This document shows, piece by piece, positions 11,859 to 26,200 of a stretch of DNA of 64,000 nt. This DNA comes from Clusia tigrina. Taxonomy: Eukaryota > Arthropoda > Insecta > Diptera > Clusiidae. Location of the stretch: the NCBI GenBank assembly GCA_920105625.2, contig OV050031.1, forward strand, positions 73,851,995 through 73,915,994, in the 5' to 3' direction. The position numbers and the translations under genes are program-made. The number at the start of each line of letters is the position of its first letter. The stretch's first letter is position 1. The notes under the pieces were generated by a model, which saw only the letters and a list, made by a program, of their open reading frames with translations, was not told the DNA's origin and searched no databases.

Positions 11859-14800
11859 GACTGAGATGCCTACAGAGCCGCTGACAGAGGCTGCGACGCC
11901 GACTGAGACGCCGACTGAGGCAGATAGGGGTAGATATAGGCATCGAGAAGGCAGCAGACACCCCAATCGACAGTGGCAGCGACTGAGACGCCTACAGGGA
12001 CGTTGACAGAGGCTGCGACGCCGACTGAGGCAGATAGGTGTAGATATAGGCATAGAGAAGGCAGCAGACCCCCAATCGATAGCGGCAACGACTGAGACGA
12101 ATACAGAGACGCTGACAGAGGCTGCGACGCCGACTGAGACTCCGATTGAGGCACATAGGGGTAGATATAGGCACAGAGAAGGCAGCAGACCTACCCAATC
12201 GACAGCGGCAGCGACTGAGACGCCTGCAGAGACGCTGACAGAGGTTGCGACGCCGCCTGAGGCAGATAGTGGTAGATATATTCATAGAGAAGGCAGCAAA
12301 CCCCCTCCATCAACAGCGGCAGCGATTGAGATGCCTACAGAGACGCTGACAGAAGCTGCGACGCCGTCTGAGGCGCCGACTGAGGCAGTTAGGGGTAGAT
12401 ATAGGCATAGAAAAGGCAGCAGACCCCACAATCGAAAGCGGCAACGACTGAGACGCTGGCATTGGCGCCGGCTGAGGCTGATGCGGGTCGATATAGGCAT
12501 AAAGAAGGGAGCAGAACCAACAAACGACAGCGGGAGCGACTGAGACGCGTACAGAGACGCTGACAGAGGCCGCGACGCCGACTGAGACGCCGACTGAGGC
12601 AGATAGGGGTAGATATAGGCATAGAGAAGGCAGCAGACCCCCCAATCGACAGCGACGCCGACTGAGACGCCTACAGAGACGTTGACAGAGGCTGCGACAA
12701 GGTCTGAGACGCCGACTGAGCCAGATAGGGGTAGATATAGGCATAGAGAAGGCAGCAGACCCCCCAATCGACAGCGACGCCGACTGAGACGCCTACAGAG
12801 ACGCCTACAGAGACGCTGACAGAGGCTGCGACAACATCTGAGACGCCGACTGAGCCAGATAGGGGTAGATATAGGGATAGAGAAGGCAGCAGACCCCCCC
12901 AATCAACAGCGGCAGCGACTAAGATGCCTACAGAGACGCTGACAGAGGCTGCGACGCCGACTGAGACGCCGACTGTGGCAAATAGGGGTAGATATAGGCA
13001 TAGAGAAGGCAGCAGACCCCCCAATCGACAGCGGCAACGACTGAGACGCCTACAGAGACGCTGACAGAGGCTGGGACGCCGACAGAGAAGTCGACTGAGG
13101 CAGATAGGGGTAGATATAGGCATAGAGAAGGCAGCAGACCCCCCAATCGACAGCGGCGGCAACTGAGACGCCTACAGAGACGCTGATAGAGGCTGCGACA
13201 ACGACTGAGACGCCGACTGAGGGAGATTGGGGTAGATATAGGCATAGAGACGGCAGCAGACCCACTCAATTAACAGCGGCAGGAACTGAGAGGTTGCGAC
13301 TGCAGAGGTTGCGAAGCCGACTGAGACGCCGACTGAGGCAGATAGGGGTAGATACAGGCATAGAGAAGGCAGCAGACCCCCCAATCGACAGTGGCAGCGA
13401 CTGAGACGCCTACAGAGACGTTGACAGAGGCTGCGACGCCGTCTGAGGCGCCGACTGAGGCAGATACGGGTAGATATAGGCATAGAGAAGGTAGCAGAAC
13501 CAACAAAAAACAGCGACTGAGACGCCTACAGAGACGCTGATAGAGGCCGCGACGCCGACTGAGACGCCGACTGAGACTCCGACTGAGGCAGATAGGGATA
13601 GATATAGGCATAGAGAAGGCAGCAGACCCCCGCGATCGACAGCTGCAGCGACTGAGATGCCTACAGAGACGCTGACAGAGGCTGCGACACCGACTGAGAA
13701 GCCGACTGAGGCAGATAGGGGTAGATATAGGCATACACAAGGCAGCAGACCCCCGCGATCGACAGCTGCAGCGACTGAGCCGCCTTCAGAGACGCTGACA
13801 GAGGCTGCGACGCCGACTGAGACACCAACTGAGGCAGGTAGGGGTAGATATAGGCATAGAGTAGGCAGCAGACTTCTCGATCGACAGCGGCAGAAACTGA
13901 GATGCCTACAGATACGCTGATAGAGGCTGCGACACCGACTGAGACGCCGACTGAGGCAGATAGGGGTAGATATAGGCATAGAGAAAACAGCAGACCCCCA
14001 ATCAACAGCGGTAGCTACTGAGACGCCTACAGAGACGCTTACAGAGGCTGCAACGCCGACTGAGATACCGATTGAGGCAGATACGGGTAGATATAGGCAC
14101 AGAGATGGCAGCAGACCTCCCCAATCGACAGCGGCAGCGACTGAGACGCCTGCAGAGACGCTGACAGAGGTTGCGACGCCGACTGAGGCAGATAGGGGTA
14201 GATATATTCATAGAGAAGGCAGCAGACCTGCCCAATCGACAGCGGCAGTGACTGAGACGCCTACAGAGATGCTGACAGAGGTTGCGAAGCCGACTGAGAC
14301 GCCGCCTGGGACAGATAGGGGTAGATATAGGCATTGAGAAGGCAGCAGACCGCCCAATCGACAGCGGCGGCGACTAAGACGCCTACAGAGACGCTGACAG
14401 AGGCTGCGACGCCGACTGAGAAGTCGACTGAGGCAGATAGGGGTAGATATAGGCATAGAGAAGGCAGCAGACCCCCAATCGACAGCGGCAGCGACTGAGA
14501 CGCCTACAAAGACGTTGACAGAGGCTGCTACGCCGACTGCCTACAGAGATGCTGACAGAGGCTGCGACGCCGACTGAGATGCCTACTGAGACGCTGACAA
14601 AGGCTGCGACGCCGACTGAGATGCCGACTGAAGCAGATAGGGGTAAATATAGGCATCGAGAAGGCAGCAGACCCCCCAATCGACAGCGGCAGCGACTGAG
14701 ACGCCTACAGAAACGCTGGCAGAGGCTGCGGCGCCGACTGAGATGCCGACTGAGACAGATAGGGGTAGATATAGGCATCGAGAAGGCAGCAGACCCCCCA

Positions 14801-16386
14801 ATCGACAGCGGCAGTTACTGAGACGCCTACAGAGACGCTGACAGAGGCTGCGACGCCGTCTGAGGTTGCGACGCCGACTGAGGCAGATAGGGGTAGATAT
14901 ATTCATAGAGAAGGCAGCAGACCTGCCCAATCGACAGAGGCAGTGACTGAGACGCCTACAGAGATGCTGACAGAGGTTGCGAAGCCGACTGAGACGCCGA
15001 CTGGGACAGATAGGGGTAGATATAGGCACAGAGAAGGCAGCAGACCTCCCCAATCGACAGCGGCAGCACCTGAGACGCCTACAGAGACGATGACAGAGGC
15101 TGGGACACCGACTGAGACGCCGACTGAGGCAGATAGGGGTAGATATAGGCATATACTAGGCAGCAGACCACCCAATCGACAGCGGCAGCGATTGAGACGC
15201 CTACAGAGATGCTGACAGAGGCTGCGACGCCGACTGAGACACCAACTGAGGCAGATAGGGGTAGATATAGGCATAGAGTAGGCAGCAGACTTCTCGATCG
15301 ACAGCGGCAGCGACTGAGATGCCTACAGATACGCTGATGGAGGCTGCGACACCGACTGAGACGCCGACTGAGGCAGATAGGGGTAGATATAGGAATAGAG
15401 AAGGCAGCAGACCCCCCAATCAACAGCGGTAGCTACTGAGACACCTACAGAGACGCTGACAGAGGCTGCGACGCCGACTGAGACGCCGACTGAGGCAGAT
15501 AGGGGTAGATATAGGCATAGAGAAGGCAGCAGACCTCCCCAATCGACAGCGGCAGCGCCTGAGACGCCTACAGAGACGATGACAGAGGCTGGGACACCGA
15601 CTGAGACGCCGACTGAGGCAGATAGGGGTAGATATAGGCATAGACTAGGCAGCAGACCACCCAATCAACAGCGGCAGCGACTGAGATGCCTACAGAGACG
15701 CTGACAGAAGCTGCGACGCCGACTGAGACGCCGACTGAGGCAGATAGGGGTAGATATAGGCATAGAGAAGGCAGCAGACCCCCCAATCGCCAGCGGCAGC
15801 GACTGAGACGCCTGGAGAGACGCTGACAGAGGTTGCGACGCCGACTGAGGCAGATAGGGGTAGATATATTCATAGAGAAGGCAGCAGCCCTGCCCAATCG
15901 ACAGCGGCAGCGACTGAGACGCTTACAGAGACGCTGACAGAGGTTGCGAAGCCGACTGATACGCCGACTGCGGCAGATAGGGGTAGATATAGTTATAGAG
16001 AAGGCAGCAGACCCCCCCAATCGACAGCGGCAGCGACTGAGACGCCTACAGAGACGTTGACGCCGACTGAGACCCCGACTGTGGTCGATAGGGGTAGATA
16101 TAGGCGTAGAGAAGGCAGCAGACCCCCCCAATCGACAGCGGCAACGACTGAGACGCCTACAGAGACGCTGACAGAGGCGGCGACGCCGACTGAGATGCCG
16201 ACTGAGACAGATAGGGGTAGATATAGGCATAGAGAAGGCAGCAGACCCCCCAATCGACAGCGGCAGCGACTGAGACGCTGACAGAGGCTGCGACGCCGAC
16301 TAAGGCGCCGACTGAGGCTGATGCGGGTAGATATAGGCATAGAGTAGGCAGCAGACCTCTCGATCGACAGCGGCAGCGACTGAGAT
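11859..16386 (+). repeat. Mixed monomers between HOR blocks
   Basis: Only family units are present. Extra 12-mers occur at about 12790-12815 (doubled GACGCCTACAGA) and 13559-13590. An AACAAAAAACAGCG variant occurs near 13500. The rearranged GAGAGGTTGCGACTGCAGAGG unit at about 13287-13310 matches the one near 9158. Section 14383-14778 resembles 5570-5965, including the expanded unit, but is one step shorter. Section 14930-15664 carries the TTCTCGATCG/GGTAGCTACTGAG module of the next block and is probably an older relative of it. Confidence 0.85.
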
Positions 16387-19238
16387 GCCTACAGATACGC
16401 TGATAGAGGCTGCGACACCGACTGAGACGCCGACAGAAGCAGATAGGGATAGATATTGGCATAGAGAAGGTAGCAGACCCCCCAATCAACAGCGGCAGCC
16501 ACTGAGACACCTACAGAGACGCTGACAGAGGCTGCGACGCCGACTGAGGCAGATAGGTGTAGATATAAGCATAGAGAAGGCAGCAGACCCCCAAATCGAC
16601 AGCGGCAATGACTGAGACGCCTACAGAGACGCTGACAGAGGCTGCGACGCCGACTGAGATACCGATTGAGGCAGATAGGGGTAGATATAGGCACAGAGAA
16701 GGCAGCAGACCTCCCCAATCGACAGCGGCAGCGACTGAGACGCCTGCAGAGATGCTGATAGAGGCCGCGACACCGACTGAGAAGCCGACTGAGGCAGATG
16801 GGGGTAGATATAGGCATAGACAAGGCAGCAGACCTCCCCAATCGACAGCGGCAGCGCCTGAGACGCCTACAGAGACGATGACAGAGGCTGGGACACCGAC
16901 TGAGACGCCGACTGAGGCATATAGGGGTAGATATAGGCATAGACTAGGCAGCAGACCACCCAATCAACAGCGGCAGCGACTGAGACACCTACAGAGACGC
17001 TGACAGAGGCTGCGACGCCGACTGAGACGCCGACTGAGCCAGATATGGGTAGATATAGGCATAGAGAAGGCAGCAGACCCCCTCAATCAAAATCGGCAGC
17101 GACTGAGATGCCTACAGAGACGCTGACAGAAGCTGCGACGCCGAGTGAGACGCCGACTGAGGCAGATAGGGGTAGATATAGGCATAGAGAAGGCAGCAGA
17201 CCCCCCAATCGCCAGTGGCAACGACTGAGACGCCTACAGACACGCTGACAGAGGCTGCGACGCCGACTGAGATACCGATTGAGGCAGATAGGGGTAGATA
17301 TAGGCACAGAGAAGGCAGCAGACCTCCCCAATCGACAGCGGCAGCGCCTGAGACGCCTACAGAGACGATGACAGAGGCTGGGACACCGACTGAGACGCCG
17401 ACTGAGGCAGATAGGGGTATATATAGGCATAGACTAGGCAGCAGACCACCCAATCGACAGCGGCAGCGATTGAGACGCCTACAGAGACGCTGACAGAGGC
17501 TGCGACGCCGACTGAGACACCAACTGAGGCAGATAGGGGTAGATATAGGCATAGAGTAGGCAGCAGACTTCTCGATCGACAGCGGCAACGACTGAGATGC
17601 CTACAGATACGCTGATGGAGGCTGCGACACCGACTGAGACGCCGACTGAGGCAGATAGGGGTAGATATAGGCATAGAGAAGGCAGCAGACCCCCCAATCA
17701 ACAGCGGTAGCTACTGAGACACCTACAGAGACGCTAACAGAGGCTGCGACGCCGACTGAGACGCTGACTGAGGCAGATAGGGGTAGATATAGGCATAGAG
17801 AAGGCAGCAGACCTCCCCAATCGACAGCGGCAGCGCCTGAGACGCCTACAGAGACGATGACAGAGGCTGGGACACCGACTGAGACGCCGACTGAGGCAGA
17901 TAGGGGTAGATATAGGCATAGACTAGGCAGCAGACCACCCAATCAACAGCGGCAGCGACTGAGACGCCTGCAGAGACGCTGACAGAGGTTGCGACGCCGA
18001 CTGAGGCAGATAGGGGTAGATATATTCATAGAGAAGGCAGCATACCTGCCCAATCGACAGCAGCAGCGACTGAGACGCTTACAGAGACGCTGACAGAGGT
18101 TGCGAAGCCGACTGATACGCCGACTGGGGCAGATAGGGGTAGATATAGGGATAGAGAAGGCAGCAGACCCCCCAATCGACAGCGGCAGCGACTGAGACGC
18201 CTACAGAGACGTTGACGCCGACTGAGACGCCGACTGTGGTAGATAGGGGTAGATATAGGCGTAGAGAAGGCAGCAGACCCCCCAATCGACAGCGGCAACG
18301 ACTGAGACGCCTACAGAGACGCTGACAGAGGCGGCGACGCCGACTGAGATGCCGACTGAGACAGATAGGGGTAGATATAGGCATAGAGAAGGCAGCAGAC
18401 CCCCCAATCGCCAGCGGCAGCGACTGAGACGCCTGCAGAGACGCTGACAGAGGTTGCGACGCCGACTGAGGCAGATAGGGGTAGATATATTCATAGAGAA
18501 GGCAGCAGACCTGCCCAATCGACAGCGGCAGCGACTGAGACGCTTACAGAGACGCTGACAGAGGTTGCGAAGCCGACTGATACGCCGACTGGGCCAGATA
18601 GGGGTAGATATAGGCATAGAGAAGGCAGCAGAACCCCCAATCGACAGCGGCAGCGACTGAGATGCCTACAGAGACGTTGACGCCGACTGAGACGCCGACT
18701 GTGGTAGATAGGGGTAGATATAGGCGTAGAGAAGGCAGCAGACCCCCCCAATCGACAGCGGCAACGACTGAGACGCCTACAGAGACGCTGACAGAGGCGG
18801 CGACGCCGACTGAGATGCCGACTGAGACAGATAGGGGTAGATATAGGCATCGAGAAAGCAGCAGACCCCCCAATCGACAGCGGCAGCGACTGAGACGCTG
18901 ACAGAGGCTGCGACGCCGACTGAGGCGCCGACTGAGGCTGATGCGGGTAGATATAGGCATAGAGTAGGCAGCAGACATCTCGATCGACAGCGGCAGCGAC
19001 TGAGATGCCTACAGATACGCTGATAGAGGCTGCGACACCGACTGAGACGCCGACAGAAGCAGATAGGGATAGATATTGGCTTAGAGAAGGCAGCAGACCC
19101 CCCAATCAACAGCGGCAGCGACTGAGACACCTACAGAGACGCTGACCGAGGCTGCGACGCCGACTGACGCAGATAGGTGTAGATATAGGCATAGAAAAGG
19201 CAGCAGACCCCCCAATCGACAGCGGCAGCGCCTGAGAC
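16387..19238 (+). repeat. 2852-bp HOR, copy 1
   Basis: The sequence from about 16387 matches the sequence starting at 19239 with a constant offset of 2852 bp. I found only a few differences: 17734 C versus 20586 A, 18633 A versus 21485 C, 18663 T versus 21515 C, and a C-tract of seven versus six near 18742, after which the offset is 2851. An internal 465-bp duplication (18026 and 18491) is carried in both copies, so it predates the HOR. Such high identity implies a recent duplication or strong homogenisation. Confidence 0.95.
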
Positions 19239-22089
19239 GCCTACAGATACGCTGATAGAGGCTGCGACACCGACTGAGACGCCGACAGAAGCAGATAGGG
19301 ATAGATATTGGCATAGAGAAGGTAGCAGACCCCCCAATCAACAGCGGCAGCCACTGAGACACCTACAGAGACGCTGACAGAGGCTGCGACGCCGACTGAG
19401 GCAGATAGGTGTAGATATAAGCATAGAGAAGGCAGCAGACCCCCAAATCGACAGCGGCAATGACTGAGACGCCTACAGAGACGCTGACAGAGGCTGCGAC
19501 GCCGACTGAGATACCGATTGAGGCAGATAGGGGTAGATATAGGCACAGAGAAGGCAGCAGACCTCCCCAATCGACAGCGGCAGCGACTGAGACGCCTGCA
19601 GAGATGCTGATAGAGGCCGCGACACCGACTGAGAAGCCGACTGAGGCAGATGGGGGTAGATATAGGCATAGACAAGGCAGCAGACCTCCCCAATCGACAG
19701 CGGCAGCGCCTGAGACGCCTACAGAGACGATGACAGAGGCTGGGACACCGACTGAGACGCCGACTGAGGCATATAGGGGTAGATATAGGCATAGACTAGG
19801 CAGCAGACCACCCAATCAACAGCGGCAGCGACTGAGACACCTACAGAGACGCTGACAGAGGCTGCGACGCCGACTGAGACGCCGACTGAGCCAGATATGG
19901 GTAGATATAGGCATAGAGAAGGCAGCAGACCCCCTCAATCAAAATCGGCAGCGACTGAGATGCCTACAGAGACGCTGACAGAAGCTGCGACGCCGAGTGA
20001 GACGCCGACTGAGGCAGATAGGGGTAGATATAGGCATAGAGAAGGCAGCAGACCCCCCAATCGCCAGTGGCAACGACTGAGACGCCTACAGACACGCTGA
20101 CAGAGGCTGCGACGCCGACTGAGATACCGATTGAGGCAGATAGGGGTAGATATAGGCACAGAGAAGGCAGCAGACCTCCCCAATCGACAGCGGCAGCGCC
20201 TGAGACGCCTACAGAGACGATGACAGAGGCTGGGACACCGACTGAGACGCCGACTGAGGCAGATAGGGGTATATATAGGCATAGACTAGGCAGCAGACCA
20301 CCCAATCGACAGCGGCAGCGATTGAGACGCCTACAGAGACGCTGACAGAGGCTGCGACGCCGACTGAGACACCAACTGAGGCAGATAGGGGTAGATATAG
20401 GCATAGAGTAGGCAGCAGACTTCTCGATCGACAGCGGCAACGACTGAGATGCCTACAGATACGCTGATGGAGGCTGCGACACCGACTGAGACGCCGACTG
20501 AGGCAGATAGGGGTAGATATAGGCATAGAGAAGGCAGCAGACCCCCCAATCAACAGCGGTAGCTACTGAGACACCTACAGAGACGATAACAGAGGCTGCG
20601 ACGCCGACTGAGACGCTGACTGAGGCAGATAGGGGTAGATATAGGCATAGAGAAGGCAGCAGACCTCCCCAATCGACAGCGGCAGCGCCTGAGACGCCTA
20701 CAGAGACGATGACAGAGGCTGGGACACCGACTGAGACGCCGACTGAGGCAGATAGGGGTAGATATAGGCATAGACTAGGCAGCAGACCACCCAATCAACA
20801 GCGGCAGCGACTGAGACGCCTGCAGAGACGCTGACAGAGGTTGCGACGCCGACTGAGGCAGATAGGGGTAGATATATTCATAGAGAAGGCAGCATACCTG
20901 CCCAATCGACAGCAGCAGCGACTGAGACGCTTACAGAGACGCTGACAGAGGTTGCGAAGCCGACTGATACGCCGACTGGGGCAGATAGGGGTAGATATAG
21001 GGATAGAGAAGGCAGCAGACCCCCCAATCGACAGCGGCAGCGACTGAGACGCCTACAGAGACGTTGACGCCGACTGAGACGCCGACTGTGGTAGATAGGG
21101 GTAGATATAGGCGTAGAGAAGGCAGCAGACCCCCCAATCGACAGCGGCAACGACTGAGACGCCTACAGAGACGCTGACAGAGGCGGCGACGCCGACTGAG
21201 ATGCCGACTGAGACAGATAGGGGTAGATATAGGCATAGAGAAGGCAGCAGACCCCCCAATCGCCAGCGGCAGCGACTGAGACGCCTGCAGAGACGCTGAC
21301 AGAGGTTGCGACGCCGACTGAGGCAGATAGGGGTAGATATATTCATAGAGAAGGCAGCAGACCTGCCCAATCGACAGCGGCAGCGACTGAGACGCTTACA
21401 GAGACGCTGACAGAGGTTGCGAAGCCGACTGATACGCCGACTGGGCCAGATAGGGGTAGATATAGGCATAGAGAAGGCAGCAGACCCCCCAATCGACAGC
21501 GGCAGCGACTGAGACGCCTACAGAGACGTTGACGCCGACTGAGACGCCGACTGTGGTAGATAGGGGTAGATATAGGCGTAGAGAAGGCAGCAGACCCCCC
21601 AATCGACAGCGGCAACGACTGAGACGCCTACAGAGACGCTGACAGAGGCGGCGACGCCGACTGAGATGCCGACTGAGACAGATAGGGGTAGATATAGGCA
21701 TCGAGAAAGCAGCAGACCCCCCAATCGACAGCGGCAGCGACTGAGACGCTGACAGAGGCTGCGACGCCGACTGAGGCGCCGACTGAGGCTGATGCGGGTA
21801 GATATAGGCATAGAGTAGGCAGCAGACATCTCGATCGACAGCGGCAGCGACTGAGATGCCTACAGATACGCTGATAGAGGCTGCGACACCGACTGAGACG
21901 CCGACAGAAGCAGATAGGGATAGATATTGGCTTAGAGAAGGCAGCAGACCCCCCAATCAACAGCGGCAGCGACTGAGACACCTACAGAGACGCTGACCGA
22001 GGCTGCGACGCCGACTGACGCAGATAGGTGTAGATATAGGCATAGAAAAGGCAGCAGACCCCCCAATCGACAGCGGCAGCGCCTGAGAC
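19239..22089 (+). repeat. 2851-bp HOR, copy 2
   Basis: This is the second near-identical copy of the block at 16387-19238. The left join (GAGACGCCTACAG meeting ATACGCTGATAG, about 19239) and the right join (CCTACAG meeting AGACGATGACAG, about 22090) both fall in the same landmark of the unit, CCTACAGA. That is expected for unequal crossing-over between misaligned homologous units. Confidence 0.95.
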
Positions 22090-23290
22090 GCCTACAGAGA
22101 CGATGACAGAGGCTGGGACACCGACTGAGACGCCGACTGAGGCAGATAGGGGTAGATATAGGCACAGAGAAGGCAGCAGACCTCCCCAATCGACAGCGGC
22201 AGCGCCTGAGACGCCTACAGAGACGATGACAGAGGCTGGGACACCGACTGAGACGCCGACTGAGGCAGATAGGGGTATATATAGGCATAGACTAGGCAGC
22301 AGACCACCCAATCGACAGCGGCAGCGATTGAGACGCCTACAGAGACGCTGACAGAGGCTGCGACGCCGACTGAGACACCAACTGAGGCAGATAGGGGTAG
22401 ATATAGGCATAGAGTAGGCAGCAGACTTCTCGATCGACAGCGGCAACGACTGAGATGCCTACAGATACGCTGATGGAGGCTGAGACACCGACTGAGACGC
22501 CGACTGAGGCAGATAGGGGTAGATATAGGCATAGAGAAGGCAGCAGACATCCCAATCAACAGCGGTAGCTACTGAGACACCTACAGAGACGCTAACAGAG
22601 GCTGCGACGCCGACGGAGACGCCGACTGAGGCAGATAGGGGTAGATATAGGCATAGAGAAGGCAGCAGACCTCCCCAATCGACAGCGGCAGCGCCTGAGA
22701 CGCCTACAGAGACGATGACAGAGGCTGGGACACCGACTGAGACGCCGACTGAGGCAGATAGGGGTAGATATAGGCATAGACTAGGCAGCAGACCACCCAA
22801 TCAACAGCGGCAGCGACTGAGACGCCTGCAGAGACGCTGACAGAGGTTGCGACGCCGACTGAGGCAGATAGGGGTAGATATATTCATAGAGAAGGCAGCA
22901 TACCTGCCCAATCGACAGCGGTAGCGACTGAGACGCTTACAGAGACGCTGACAGAGGTTGCGAAGCCGACTGATACGCCGACTGGGGCAGATAGGGGTAG
23001 ATATAGGGATAGAGAAGGCAGCAGACCCCCCAATCGACAGCGGCAGCGACTGAGACGCCTACAGAGACGTTGACGCCGACTGAGACGCCGACTGTGGTAG
23101 ATAGGGGTAGATATAGGCGTAGAGAAGGCAGCAGACCCCCCAATCGACAGCGGCAACGACTGAGACGCCTACAGAGACGCTGACAGAGGCGGCGACGCCG
23201 ACTGAGATGCCGACTGAGACAGATAGGGGTAGATATAGGCATAGAGAAGGCAGCAGACCCCCCAATCGCCAGCGGCAGCGACTGAGACGC
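22090..23290 (+). repeat. Partial third copy of the 2.85-kb HOR
   Basis: From about 22200 the sequence follows copy 2 with an offset of 2006 bp and copy 1 with 4858 bp (for example 17601, 20453 and 22459). It enters the HOR at an internal point, so 846 bp of the HOR is skipped. A short mosaic of one unit (about 22093-22200, doubled CCTCCCC/GCGCCTGAG unit) lies at the join. Similarity to the HOR ends near 23290, where GAGGCTGCGACG units with GGTGTAG follow. Small differences, such as CGACGGAGACG near 22614 and GAGGCTGAGACACC near 22477, set it apart. Confidence 0.9.
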
Positions 23291-26200
23291 CTGCAGAGAC
23301 GCTGACAGAGGCTGCGACGCCGACTGAGGCAGATAGGTGTAGATATAGGCATAGAGAAAGCAGCAAACCCCCCAATCGACAGCGGCAGCGACTGAGACGC
23401 GTACAGAGACGCTGACAGAGGCCGCGACGCCGACTGAGACGCCGACTGAGGCAGATAGGGGTAGATATAGGCATAGAGAAGGAAGCAGACCTCCCCAATC
23501 GACAGCGGCAGCGCCTGACATGCCTACAGAGACGCTGACAGAGGCTGCGACGATGAGTAATATGCCGACTGAAGCAGATAGGGATATATATTAGCATAGA
23601 GAAGGCAACAGACCCCCAATCTACAGCGGCAGCGACTGAGACACATACAGAGACGCTGACAGAAGATGCGACGCCGACTGAGACGACAACTGAGCCAGAT
23701 AGGTGTAGATATAGGCATAGAGAAGGCAGCAGACCCCCCAATCGACAGTGACGCCGACTGAGACGCCTACAGAGACGCTGACAGAGACTGCGACAACGAC
23801 TGAGACGCCGACTGAGGCAGATAGGGGTTGATATAGGCATATTGAAGGCAGCAGACCCCCAATCGACAGCGGCAGCGACTGAGATGCCTATAGAGACGCT
23901 GACAGAGGCTGCGACGGTGACTAAAATGCCGACTGAAGCAGATAGGGATAGATATTGGCATAGAGAAGGCAGCAGTCCCCCCAATCAACAGCTGCAGCGA
24001 CTGAGACACCTACAGAGACGCTGACAGAGGTTGCTATGCCGACTGAGACGCTGACAGAGGCTGCGACAACGACTGAGACGCCGACTGAGGCAGATAGGGG
24101 TAGATATAGGCATAGAGAAGGCAGCAGACCCACTCATTTAACAGCGGCAGCGACTGAGATGCCAACAGAGCCGCTGACAGAGGCTGCGACGCCGTCTGAG
24201 GTGCCTACTGAGGCATAGAGGCTTAGATATAGGCATCGAGAAGGCAGCAGACCCCCCAATCGACAGCGGCAGCGACTGAGACGCCTACAGAGACGCTGAC
24301 AGAGGCTGCGACGCCGTCTGAGGCGCCTACTGAGGCAGATGCGGGTAGATATAGGCATAGAGAAGGCAGCACGCCCCCCAATCGACAGCGGCAGCGATTA
24401 AGACGCCTACAGAGACGCTGACAGAGGCTGGGACACCGACTGAGACGCCGACTGAGGCAGATAGGGGTAGATATAGGCATAGACTAGGCAGCAGACCACA
24501 TAATCAACAGCGGCAGCGACTGAGACACCTACAGAGACGCTGACAGAGGCTGCGACGCCGACTGAGACACCAATTGAGGCATATAGGGGTTGATATAGGC
24601 ATAGAGTAGGCAGCAGACTTCTCGATCGACAGCGGCAGCGACTGAGATGCCTACAGATACGCTGATAGAGGCTGCGACACCGACTGAGACGCCGACTGAG
24701 GTAGATAGGGGTAGATATAGGCATAGAGAAGGCAGCAGACCCCCCCAATCAACAGCGGTAGCTACTGAGATGCCTACAGAGACGCTGACAGAGGCTGCGA
24801 CATCGACAGAGAAGCCGACTGAGGCAGATAGGGGTAGATATAGGCATAGAGAAGGCAGAACGCCCCCCAATCGACAGCGGCAGCGATTGAGACGGCTACA
24901 GAGACGCTGACAGAGGCTGCGACGCCGACTGAGACGCTAACTGAAGCAGATAGGTGGTAGATATAGGCATAGAGAAGGCAGCAGACCCCCCAATCAACAG
25001 CGGCAGCGACTGAGACACCTACAGAGACGCTGACAGAGGCTGCGACGCCGACTGAGGCAGATAGGTGTAGATATAGGCATAGAGAAAGCAGCAGACCCCC
25101 CCAATCGACAGCGGCAGCGACTGAGACGCATACAGAGACGCTGACAGAGGCCGCGACGCCGACTGAGACGCCGACTGAGGCAGATAGGGGTAGATATAGG
25201 CATAGAGAAGGAAGCAGACCTCCCCAATCGACAGCGGCAGCGCCTGACATGCCTACAGAGACGCTGACAGAGGCTGCGACGATGACTAATATGCCGACTG
25301 AAGCAGATAGGGATATATATTAGCATAGAGAAGGCAACAGACCCCCAATCTACAGCGGCAGCGACTGAGACACATACAGAGACGCTGACAGAAGATGCGA
25401 CGCCGACTGAGACGACAACTGAGCCAGATAGGTATAGATATAGGCATAGAGATGGCAGCAGACCCCCCTAATCGACAGCGACGCCGACTGAGACGCCTAC
25501 AGAGACGCTGACAGAGGCTGCGACGGTGACTAAAATGCCGACTAAAGCAGATAGGGATAGATATTGGCATAGAGAAGGCAGCAGTCCCCCCAATCAACAG
25601 CTGCAGCGACTGAGACACCTACAGAGACGCTGACAGAGGTTGCGACGCCGACTGAGACGCCGACTGAGGCAGATAAGTGTAGATATAGGCATCGAGAAGG
25701 CAGCAGACCCCCCAATCGACAGCGGCAGCGACTGAGACTCCTACATAAACGTTGACAGAGGCTGCGACGCCATCTGAGGCGCCGACTGAGGCAGATACGG
25801 GTAGATATAGGCATAGAGAAGGTAGCAGAACCAACAAACGACAGCGACTGACACGCCTACAGAGATGCTGATAGAGGCCGCGACACCGACTGAGAAGCCG
25901 ACTGAGGCAGATAGGGGTAGATATAGGCATAGACAAGGCAGCAGACCTCTCGATCGACAGCTGCAGCGACTGAGATGCCTACAGAGACGCTGACAGAGGC
26001 TGCGACATCGACTGAGAAGCCGACTGAGGCAGATAGGGGTAGATATAGGAATAGAGAAGGCAGAACGCCCCCATATCGACAGCGGCAGCGATTGAGACGC
26101 CTACAGAGACGCTGACAGAGGCTGCGACGCCGACTGAGACGCCAACTGAGGCAGATAGGGGTAGATATAGTCAAAGAGTAGGCAGGAGACCTCTCGATCG

